A stretch of 43,599 nucleotides of DNA from Candidatus Hydrogenedentes bacterium UBA2224 (GTDB taxonomy: Bacteria; Hydrogenedentota; Hydrogenedentia; Hydrogenedentales; SLHB01), in NCBI GenBank assembly GCA_002348185.1, contig DDYW01000063.1, positions 1-43,599 on the forward strand. Reading direction: 5' to 3'. The notes below the pieces were generated by a model. That model saw nothing but the letters and a program-made list of their open reading frames with translations. It made no database searches and was not told where the DNA came from. The position numbers and the translations under genes were made by a program. Of this stretch, positions 25,364 to 32,689 are shown one piece after another (within the stretch, counting starts at the first letter, position 1; every line of letters starts with the position of its first letter).

Positions 25364-25948
25364 TTATTCGACAGTGCGACCGCGGCCTATCAGCTCGCGG
25401 ACTTTCTCCAGAAGCTGATCGACTCTAAAGGGCTTGGCCAGATACTCGTCCGCTCCGCACTCGAAAATCCGCTCTATGTCTTGTTCTTTAGTGAGGCACG
25501 TCACCGCCATAATCGGGATACTGCGCGTCAGCTCATTATTGCGCAACGCCTTCGATACCTCAAATCCGTTGATTTCCGGCATCAGGAAATCGAGCAGGAT
25601 CAGGTCAGGCGAGAGCTGGGCAGCGCGCAGGCCGACTTCGGTCGCGTTGCTGACCTTGATCAGCTCGAACCCTTCATCCAGGAGGATGTTCTCCATCAGG
25701 GCGAGCGCGTCGGGTTCGTCATCCACGATCATGACGCGTTTCTTCATGGGGCCCTTGTCGCGCGGAAACATGTCGTATTTTTCGCGAAAGCTGTCGAGGT
25801 CTTCTTCGAGGATTCGGTAGTGGCCGCCGGGGGTGCGGGAGGCTTTGATCAAGCCTTGCTTGATCCAGTTCTTTATGCTGTGGTGGGTTACATGGCAGAT
25901 TTTTGCGGCTTCGAAAGTGGTGAAAGCCTTTTGTTCGTGGTCGCTCAC
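25364..25948 (-). CDS. Response regulator with N-terminal MerR/excisionase-type HTH and C-terminal receiver
   Basis: The 194-aa protein carries a winged-helix HTH of the excisionase/MerR class at about 8-54 (FTTFEAAKICHVTHHSIKNW, then TPGGHYRI, the typical wing). A short linker is followed by a receiver domain (70-190) with the acidic pair Asp76-Asp77, phosphoacceptor Asp120 in LILLDFLMPEING, Thr150 and Lys172. Most DNA-binding response regulators have the receiver first; here the order is reversed. It is first in the operon with the hybrid kinase and two ABC genes. The start is GTG 25948, with GGAGG about 10 nt upstream; an internal ATG at residue 68 could give the receiver alone. It probably regulates its own promoter just upstream (inferred). 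Confidence 0.88.
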   Translation of the reverse strand: MSDHEQKAFTTFEAAKICHVTHHSIKNWIKQGLIKASRTPGGHYRILEEDLDSFREKYDMFPRDKGPMKKRVMIVDDEPDALALMENILLDEGFELIKVSNATEVGLRAAQLSPDLILLDFLMPEINGFEVSKALRNNELTRSIPIMAVTCLTKEQDIERIFECGADEYLAKPFRVDQLLEKVRELIGRGRTVE

Positions 25949-26012
25949 GAGATACTAGCCTCCAGGTGTAAAGAGAATGTTCACCGGCACGACACGATGG
26001 CGTTCGGAATTA

Positions 26013-26042
26013 GCAGTATACTCACTATATGGAAAGTATAGC
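26013..26042. promoter_or_regulatory. Candidate operator: inverted TATACT half-sites
   Basis: The palindrome AGTATACT lies at 26015-26022 and a second, inverted TATACT at 26035-26040, each flanked outward by GC. The latter is also the -10 box of the operon promoter. The site lies around the transcription start, a position suited to repression by the HTH-REC protein encoded just downstream. Binding is inferred. Confidence 0.4.
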
Positions 26043-26063
26043 TTCGGGGGGGCACTTTGTCAA
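26035..26063 (-). promoter_or_regulatory. Sigma-70-type promoter of the HTH-REC/kinase/ABC operon
   Basis: On the minus strand TTGACA (26063-26058) and TATACT (26040-26035) are separated by exactly 17 bp: a perfect -35 box, the ideal spacer and a five-of-six -10 box. Transcription would start near 26028, giving a leader of about 80 nt before the GTG at 25948. It is the best promoter match I see in the window. Confidence 0.75.
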
Positions 26064-26149
26064 ATTCAAGGAGTGCTCAGTGCTAGCGGATATCCCGTTT
26101 TTCCCCGTTTTCGTCAGGAGACTTTCGGGCATGTTCCCCGGCTGCCTGG

Positions 26150-27754
26150 TTAGTGCAGTAACGACAGGGCCTGGCGGACCGCCTGGGCTTCCTGGCTCCC
26201 CATTCCGGTGGCCAGCAGTTCGATTTGCCAGGGGTACAGGGCCGTCGCCATCCGAAAAACGATCGCCCACAGAGAAAAGACGCACAGGAAGAGGCCCAGG
26301 GTAACCCCGAGGAAACGCCGTGTCATGGCGGCGTACGCGCGGCGGAAACGCACGTTGGCCGCGGCCAGGCGTTCGCTGGAGGCGTGCGCGCCGAACCCGT
26401 CCTCCTCCGCGGCGATTCGAGGGCTTTTGAGCAGCAGCCAGGGGTAGACGAATGCGGTGATGGCTGTAGCCGCCAGGAGAACCGTCCAGAGCATGCGCAG
26501 CGCGGGCACGGCGTCCTTGACGGTAGCCTGCTGGACGATGGGCGCGCACGCGAGGAATGTGCCGAGCACCAGGGCGCACGCCGCCATGATCAGGAGGCCT
26601 TTCCGGCCGTGGGGAATGGTCCAGTCGTTCCGGGTGGCGCCGAACAGGCGCGCTGTCAGCGCGGCGATGCCGCAAAAGGCGCTCAATGCGAGAATGGCGA
26701 AAAACGGCGCCGTAAGGCAGGCGAATTCCCGGGCGTTGGTGTCCCGTTCGATGATGGGCTGCCGCGCGTTCTCAAAGTCCCGCAGCGACGCGAGCGCGTT
26801 CTCCAGTTCCTGTTCGCGCTGTTTTAGTGCGTCGTCGGACGGCCCGGATTCGGTTTCCAGGATCTTCTGGCGCAGCCGCACCGCCCGCAACTGGAGGTCG
26901 AGACCCACCATAGCCTGCGAGGCGCTGCCCGCGCCCGAATCGCCCTCGGAGTCGGTGAGGAGCGCGCTGCGGGCTAGCTTGTCCCCGGCCCGTTCCAGGG
27001 TCTGCAGCCAGGAATCCCAGTACTGGGTGTGTTTTTCCTGAATCTGCCGCGCGGCGACTCCCATGATGTAGTCACGGTACTGGGCGATGGGCGCGACGCA
27101 CTCCTCGATGGCTTCGCGGCGCAACTGGGCATATTGCCGGCCCTGTGGCGGCAGTTTGGGGTGCCAGAGGGGACGGGGCAAGGCGATCTGTTTGCCGCTG
27201 CTGTTGGCTTGAGCGAAGAGTTTCAGGGATTCCCGGAGAATATTGGGCTCTTCGTGGAGGGTCCACGGGATGGTGGTGGCCTCGAGGTAGCGCGGCAGGG
27301 CGTTGTCCGGGGCATACTGGGCCGCGTCACGGAACCGGTCGCGCGCCTGCTCGAATTGCCCCGCCATAAACAGCCGGCAGCCGTAGCGCAGGGCGAGCGT
27401 GGCGTTTCCCGGATCCAGTTCGAAGGCCTGCTTGTAGGCAGGGAGCACCTCGTCCTCGAGTTCGCGTTCGGCCAGGGCCTGCACATATCGGGGATTGGGA
27501 GATTCGCTGGCCGCTTTGTCGCGCAGGACAGCCTGGCGCAGGAGCGGGCGCGCGGATTCCTTGTGTTTGGTGAGGGCGCTCAAATAGAGGTTCTCGGCGC
27601 GCTCGTATCCGATGAAATACTCGGAAATCCACAGGACGGACATCAGCATCACACATGCAACGACGCAGCACCGGAACGACCAGCGCGTTCGGCGCGCGCC
27701 GATGAGATCGCCGGAGTCGCCATAGGCGGAGAATTGCGGAGGGGCCTCTTTCAC
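26150..27754 (-). CDS. TPR-containing multi-pass membrane protein
   Basis: The 534-aa product has one membrane helix near the N-terminus (about 27-46), then a soluble part with tetratricopeptide-like helices at about 100-165 (AYKQAFELDPGNATLALRYG, and QFEQARDRFRDAAQYAPDNA). A helical, coiled-coil-prone segment follows at about 285-345, then four hydrophobic segments in the last 190 residues (about 352-380, 390-412, 420-442, 480-510). I do not recognise a named family. TPR units suggest protein-protein contacts, perhaps in envelope assembly. Its start overlaps the pgi stop by 4 nt, so it is translated together with phosphoglucose isomerase and the JAMM-DinG helicase, though no functional link is obvious. 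Confidence 0.72.
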   Translation of the reverse strand: MKEAPPQFSAYGDSGDLIGARRTRWSFRCCVVACVMLMSVLWISEYFIGYERAENLYLSALTKHKESARPLLRQAVLRDKAASESPNPRYVQALAERELEDEVLPAYKQAFELDPGNATLALRYGCRLFMAGQFEQARDRFRDAAQYAPDNALPRYLEATTIPWTLHEEPNILRESLKLFAQANSSGKQIALPRPLWHPKLPPQGRQYAQLRREAIEECVAPIAQYRDYIMGVAARQIQEKHTQYWDSWLQTLERAGDKLARSALLTDSEGDSGAGSASQAMVGLDLQLRAVRLRQKILETESGPSDDALKQREQELENALASLRDFENARQPIIERDTNAREFACLTAPFFAILALSAFCGIAALTARLFGATRNDWTIPHGRKGLLIMAACALVLGTFLACAPIVQQATVKDAVPALRMLWTVLLAATAITAFVYPWLLLKSPRIAAEEDGFGAHASSERLAAANVRFRRAYAAMTRRFLGVTLGLFLCVFSLWAIVFRMATALYPWQIELLATGMGSQEAQAVRQALSLLH

Positions 27755-29118
27755 CCTTCTCCTCCCATGAGTTTTCGGGCGATTTTCTTGCCCTCCTCGA
27801 CGCCGGGCTGGTCGAAGGTGTTGACGTTGTAGAGACGGCCGGCCATGGCGGTTTCCACCTCGAGGAGGTAGAGCACCTGGGCGACCGTGTGCGCGTTGAT
27901 CTGGGGCAGGATAATGCGCGAGACGGGACGCTGGCTCAGTCTGAGTGCGTCGAGCGTGCCCTGAAGCTCGGCCGCCATGAGTTTGTTCATGCTGGCGCCG
28001 CGCAGGTACTCCAACTGCGCGATGGACGTCAGGGTCGGGGGAATCCGGAGGGTCCGGGCGAATTTCCGGGTCTCGAGGGTATTGATGAGCTTGTCGTTCG
28101 GGCCTTCACGGTAGAGCTGGATCTGCGAATGCTGGTCCGTTGCCCCGAGCGCCTTGACGGGTGTCTGCCCGGCGAACACTTCCTCTCCATCGAGGCTGTA
28201 GCGTTTACCCAGGCTCTCGGCCCACAATTGGCGGTACCAGTCGGCGATGCTGTAGAGCCCGTTGGCGTAGGCCAGCATGACGGAGATGCTTTTGCCCTTG
28301 TTCACGTCGGCCAGGTACTGGATGGCCGCGCGAAGGTAGGCGGGGTTGGATTTGAGATCGGCGTCCGCGCAGCGCTGGTCCATCGCGGCACAGCCGTTCC
28401 GAATCGCGTCGAGGTCCATGCCGAGCATGGCGGCGGGAAACATGCCCACGGGCGAAAAGACGGAGAACCGTCCGCCGACATTGAGGGGCACGGCAAACTC
28501 CGTGAGGCCGTATTCGTCCGCCACGGGGTGGAGCAGGCTGGGCGGAGCATCGGAACGGCGCGGGTTCGTCGTGACGACCACGTGGTCTTTCATGGCCCCG
28601 CTCCCGAGCTTCTTCTCGATGGCATCGACGACGATCATGAGCTGGCTCATGGTTTCGGCGGTGCCGCCCGACTTCGAAATGACGTTGTAAAGCGTCTTCT
28701 TCGGGGGGCAGATGCGCATCATCTCGCGGAACACCGTCGGATCGATGTTGTCCATGACAAACAGGCGCGGGGCGCCTTTCCTGCCGCCCTTGCTCAGCAG
28801 GTTGTGGTACGGCGAGAGCAGGGCCGCGCCGAGCGCGATCGTGCCCAGGGAAGAGCCGCCAATGCCCAGCACGACAAGATTATCGTACCCTTTTTGGGCG
28901 AACCGGGCCGCGGCAGCCTTGACGTCGTCGAAGACGCCGGATTGTTTGTAGAGGTCCCAGAATCCGTATTGGCCTTCGGCGCGCTCGCGCTGGAGGATGG
29001 CATGCGCGTCGGAGACCCGGGGCTGGAGCTTGTCGAGTTCCGCGCGGGTGATCCCATGCTCGCGTCCGACCGCGGCGTCCCGGGCCCGTGAAACGTCGAT
29101 GCGAATATCGAGGTTCAT
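27751..29118 (-). CDS. pgi: Glucose-6-phosphate isomerase
   Basis: The 455-aa enzyme interconverts glucose 6-phosphate and fructose 6-phosphate. The SIS-domain signatures are plain: VLGIGGSSLGTIAL, NVISKSGGTAETMSQ, and GATDQHSQIQLYREGPND with the conserved His. Its length matches the short bacterial (Bacillus/Thermotoga-like) isomerases, not the roughly 550-aa enterobacterial form. The ATG at 29118 is chosen because AGGGGA lies just upstream and it gives the family length; the frame stays open for a further 109 codons but only as an overlap with the helicase gene. It overlaps the dinG-like gene and the TPR gene by 4 nt each. Confidence 0.94.
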   Translation of the reverse strand: MNLDIRIDVSRARDAAVGREHGITRAELDKLQPRVSDAHAILQRERAEGQYGFWDLYKQSGVFDDVKAAAARFAQKGYDNLVVLGIGGSSLGTIALGAALLSPYHNLLSKGGRKGAPRLFVMDNIDPTVFREMMRICPPKKTLYNVISKSGGTAETMSQLMIVVDAIEKKLGSGAMKDHVVVTTNPRRSDAPPSLLHPVADEYGLTEFAVPLNVGGRFSVFSPVGMFPAAMLGMDLDAIRNGCAAMDQRCADADLKSNPAYLRAAIQYLADVNKGKSISVMLAYANGLYSIADWYRQLWAESLGKRYSLDGEEVFAGQTPVKALGATDQHSQIQLYREGPNDKLINTLETRKFARTLRIPPTLTSIAQLEYLRGASMNKLMAAELQGTLDALRLSQRPVSRIILPQINAHTVAQVLYLLEVETAMAGRLYNVNTFDQPGVEEGKKIARKLMGGEG

Positions 29119-31718
29119 GTTTTTCCCCTGCGTTCCCCGAAGAATGTTTCGAGTGACGGTAACAGGACCTCCCGCGGCCCCTTGACGCGGTGCAGTTCCG
29201 GCAGGGACCGCAGAAAGACCTTCCCATAGTGTTTCGTGAGAATGCGGCGATCCAGAATGACTACCGCGCCCCGGTCGGTCTTCCGCCGGATGAGGCGTCC
29301 GAACCCCTGGCGGAACTTGACCACGGCCTGGGGCACCGTATACTCCATGAACGAACTGCCGCCCGCCGCTTCGATGGCCTCGGCGCGGGCCTCGAGGATG
29401 GGCTCCGTGGGCACCCGAAACGGCAATTTTGGCAGTATAACACACTGCAAAGCGTCGCCCGCAACGTCCACGCCCTCCCAGAAACTGTCCGTGCCGAACA
29501 AGACGCTGGAGGCATCGCTGCGGAAGCGTTCGAGGAGATGCGTGCGGGCCGCACTCCCCTGCTTCAGCGGCGTGATGCCCCGCGCGCTCAGGTCGTCCTG
29601 GAGCCGCCGGAACACGTAATCCAGAGCGTAAAACGACGTGAACAGGACAAACGCGTGACCGTGCGTAATCTGGAGAATGGACCGCACGTACTCCACCACC
29701 TCGGGCAGAAAGTCCTTCGAATCGGGCGTGGGGATGTCGGTGGGGATGCCCAGCATCGCCTGGGTGGCGTAGTCGAACGGCGAATCGAGGGCCTCCGCGG
29801 CAATTTCCCGCGATGTGACGGTGTCCAGGCCGATTCTACCGAAGAGGTAGTCAAACGTGTGATCGACAGTGAGGGTTGCGGAGGTCATCACGACGCTCTT
29901 CAGGTTGCCGTAGACCCATTCGGAGAGTTCCGGGCCCACGTGCAGAGGGCAGCGCGCCACGCGTACGATCCGGTCGTTGCGCGCGTCGATTTCGATCCAG
30001 CGCACGGTGTTAGGCTGGAGTTCGTCGCTGGTGCCCTCCGCCAGGACGTTCGCAAGTCGCGTCATCCGGTCGCGGTATCCGGCAAGTTGCAGGACTTCGG
30101 CGGCAATGGGAGATTCGTCCTGCTTCTCCTGCAGGTTCAGGTTGAGCAGGTCCTTGTGAAGCTGGGTGCAATGCTGGGCGCAACCGCGAAGCTCCTCGGT
30201 GGCCGGCAGGACGCAGGTGGTATGGATTTCGCGCAACTGGGGGTCTTGCAGGGCTTCTTCGGTCAGGCGCCATTTGATGTCCCGCCCGATCTGGCCGCAT
30301 TTCTCGGCGGCGAGGGCCCGCAGGGCGTCGAATGCCACCGTGAGCGCTTCCCGGGCGGCGGCGAGGCTGGGCAGCAAAGCGTCGTCTATGATGTTCATGA
30401 CCCCGTCGAACTGCGTCATGGGCACTCCGGACGTGTGCTTCACCAGCTTCACCTTCAGGAAGGGGATGAGCCCGCGTTCCCGGCCCCGCTCGGTGCGTAC
30501 GAAACGTCCGAGCAGGCGCAGGGCCCCGAGACGTGTGGCGTCCGCGCCGAAATACTCGGTGGCCGAGTCTTCGATGTTGTGTGCTTCGTCAAAGATGACG
30601 CGGCGGTACGCCGGGAGGACCGCCAGCGACGAGAAATTGCCGACCTCCTTCTTGATCGCCAGGTCGGCGAAGAGCATGTGATGATTGACGACGATCAGGT
30701 CCGCCTTGACGACCTCCCGGCGCGCTTTGCCGATGAAACAGTTCTTTTGATTGGGGCAGTTGATGGACTGGCAGGTATCGGCTTCCGAGCACACCTGTTC
30801 CCAGAGCTCGTAGCCGGGCACGAACGACAGGTCCGACAGGGTGCCGTCTTCGGTTTTCCGGGCCCATTCCGCGATGGCCTTGAGCTGCTCCTGGTCCTCG
30901 TCGTCCTCAAACAAGGTGGCCTCGGCCAGGGCGCGTTCCAGACGCCGCGGGCAGAGGTAGTTGTTTCGCCCCTTCACCAGGACGGCCTTCACCGGCGTGT
31001 CGAGACACGCTGCGATGTCGGGGATGTCCTTCTGCATGATCTGTTCCTGCAGATTGATGGTGCGGGTCGAGATGACCAGACGCTCACGGTTGCGGATGGC
31101 CCATTGCGCCGCCGGGAGCAGGTAGGCGATGGTCTTTCCCACCCCCGTGGGCGCTTCGACAACGGCGATGCCCTGTTCGTTGAAGGCCTGCGCCACCAGC
31201 GCCATCATCCTGGCCTGCTGCGGGCGCACCTCGTAATGCGGCAGCGTCCGGCCCAATGCGCTGGCCGGAGACAGGGCCTTCTCAAGCTCCGCGACATCCA
31301 GCGGGCTGACCGCGTGCTCGCGCGCCGGTTCTACAACGACGTATGTGCGGGAAACGGGATTGTCGACGATGTAGACGCCCAGACCATGAAATCCGAACAG
31401 ACTGGACAATTCGAGGTCGGCTTCGGACGGGGCGATGTCCCCCGAAGGGTGATTATGAAGCACCACGTCGGCGTTCGAGGCCAATTCGACAAAGGCCGGC
31501 ACGGCGGCGCCGTGGCCGCGCGCACAGATCCGCACCTCACAGACCAGGCCGGCCTCGTTGACGCGGCCCGCGAAAAAGACCTCTCTTCCGCCAACCTCAT
31601 CAATCGCGTCGCGTATGCTTGCCGCCGCGCCGGCCGTAATGCGCGCGGCTGCGTCCTGGCCAATCGTGCTCAAACTGATACTCCGGGAAAAGCGCCGTTC
31701 CGCGGCGCGGTGGAACAT
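29115..31718 (-). CDS. JAMM/RadC-like domain fused to DinG/XPD-family Fe-S DNA helicase
   Basis: The 867-aa protein has two parts. Residues about 35-130 form a RadC-type JAMM domain: REVFFAGRVNEAG with Glu46, then VVLHNHPSGDIAPSEAD, where His88, His90 and Asp101 exactly fit H-x-H-x10-D, so metal binding looks intact. From about 160 on it is a superfamily-2 5'-3' helicase: Walker A EAPTGVGKT (188-196), motif Ia ISTRTINLQEQ, four Fe-S cysteines at 256, 316, 321 and 327, DEAH at 377-380, VVMTSATL, and the C-terminal GTDSFWEGVDVAG and QGFGRLIRRKTDRG. DinG proteins of Firmicutes have an exonuclease domain at the N-terminus instead. Likely role in unwinding R-loops or damaged DNA; what the JAMM domain cuts is unknown. 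The start ATG has no strong ribosome site. Confidence 0.92.
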   Translation of the reverse strand: MFHRAAERRFSRSISLSTIGQDAAARITAGAAASIRDAIDEVGGREVFFAGRVNEAGLVCEVRICARGHGAAVPAFVELASNADVVLHNHPSGDIAPSEADLELSSLFGFHGLGVYIVDNPVSRTYVVVEPAREHAVSPLDVAELEKALSPASALGRTLPHYEVRPQQARMMALVAQAFNEQGIAVVEAPTGVGKTIAYLLPAAQWAIRNRERLVISTRTINLQEQIMQKDIPDIAACLDTPVKAVLVKGRNNYLCPRRLERALAEATLFEDDEDQEQLKAIAEWARKTEDGTLSDLSFVPGYELWEQVCSEADTCQSINCPNQKNCFIGKARREVVKADLIVVNHHMLFADLAIKKEVGNFSSLAVLPAYRRVIFDEAHNIEDSATEYFGADATRLGALRLLGRFVRTERGRERGLIPFLKVKLVKHTSGVPMTQFDGVMNIIDDALLPSLAAAREALTVAFDALRALAAEKCGQIGRDIKWRLTEEALQDPQLREIHTTCVLPATEELRGCAQHCTQLHKDLLNLNLQEKQDESPIAAEVLQLAGYRDRMTRLANVLAEGTSDELQPNTVRWIEIDARNDRIVRVARCPLHVGPELSEWVYGNLKSVVMTSATLTVDHTFDYLFGRIGLDTVTSREIAAEALDSPFDYATQAMLGIPTDIPTPDSKDFLPEVVEYVRSILQITHGHAFVLFTSFYALDYVFRRLQDDLSARGITPLKQGSAARTHLLERFRSDASSVLFGTDSFWEGVDVAGDALQCVILPKLPFRVPTEPILEARAEAIEAAGGSSFMEYTVPQAVVKFRQGFGRLIRRKTDRGAVVILDRRILTKHYGKVFLRSLPELHRVKGPREVLLPSLETFFGERRGKT

Positions 31719-31885
31719 GCGGAATCAACGCCCCTGCACCACCGGAGCGGTTTACGCCGGACCTGCGAACAGGCACACGCGGTGGCGGTGCGGGCACACT
31801 CACAAGGCCCCCTATTTAGCCAGAATTGCCCTCGAAAGTCGAACTTTCCAGCACGCCCGGTGCCCGGGTGGAGGCGCGGCGTGGG

Positions 31886-32656
31886 TCAGATCCCGCTGCC
31901 GTCGACGTGGATGCCGCATTCTTTTTTGTGGTCGCCCTCGTACTGATTGAACCAACGCCATCGGCCGGCGCGCTTGTCTTCGCCGGGCCGGATGGGGGTC
32001 GTGCAGATCATGCAGCCGATGCTGGCGTAGCCCTGGTCGTAGAGTGTATTGGACGGGACGCCGTAGCGGTCGAGGTAGGCGTCCACTTCGTCTTCCGACC
32101 ACGCCACGAGTGGGGCGAGTTTGAGAAGTCTGCGGCCGCCTTTTTCCACCCAGGTGGCTTTCGGGACGCCGGTGCGGTGCGTGGACTGATCGTGGCGGAG
32201 GCCGGTGATCCAGACGTCGAGTGTCCGGAGCGCGCGGTCGTTGGGTTCGACCTTGCGGATCCAGCAGCAGTGTTCCTGTTTGGGGCGGCTGTCGAAGAAG
32301 AGGAATTCCCCATGCTCGTCCAGCATGCGCTGAAGGCGCTGCGGATCGGGTTCAAAACGCTCGATGGCGATGTGGTAGCGCGCTTCGATCTGCGCCATAA
32401 GCTCGTAGGTTTCGGGGTGCAGGCGCAGGGTGTCGACGGTGACGACCCGGAGCCCGAGCCCGGCGCGGTGGGCCATATCGATCATGACGCATCCGGTCTT
32501 CTGGAAACTGGTCAGGATGGCGGCGCGTTCGCCGAAGCCCGCGGCCCACGCGAGCAGGTCCTCCGGCGATGCGCCATTCAGGGTATCCAGGTCGATTGCG
32601 CTTGAGAATGCGGGCGCCTCCGCGATTCCCGCGGCGGGTGTATGCTCGTGTGCCAT
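31886..32656 (-). CDS. cysH: Adenylyl-sulfate (APS-type) reductase, CysH family
   Basis: The 256-aa enzyme reduces activated sulfate to sulfite with thioredoxin. The fold motif is ILTSFQKTGCVMIDMA, and the C-terminal KKECGIH holds the catalytic Cys247. Two further pairs, Cys130-Cys131 (EHCCWIRKVEP) and Cys215/Cys218 (GCMICTTP), are the four ligands of the 4Fe-4S cluster of APS-reducing enzymes; PAPS-specific enterobacterial CysH lacks them. APS is therefore the likely substrate. It lies 33 bp after the sulfite reductase gene on the same strand, so the two consecutive steps of sulfate assimilation are probably one transcript. The adenylyltransferase genes are not in the window. Confidence 0.93.
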   Translation of the reverse strand: MAHEHTPAAGIAEAPAFSSAIDLDTLNGASPEDLLAWAAGFGERAAILTSFQKTGCVMIDMAHRAGLGLRVVTVDTLRLHPETYELMAQIEARYHIAIERFEPDPQRLQRMLDEHGEFLFFDSRPKQEHCCWIRKVEPNDRALRTLDVWITGLRHDQSTHRTGVPKATWVEKGGRRLLKLAPLVAWSEDEVDAYLDRYGVPSNTLYDQGYASIGCMICTTPIRPGEDKRAGRWRWFNQYEGDHKKECGIHVDGSGI

Positions 32657-32689
32657 GGTATCCGTCTGTCTCCATGCCTGTGCCGCGGA

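Noticed and set aside
29190..31946. A 918-codon plus-strand frame opposite the JAMM-DinG gene
   Set aside because: Shadow of the helicase gene; no domains, low-complexity composition, and a start without context.
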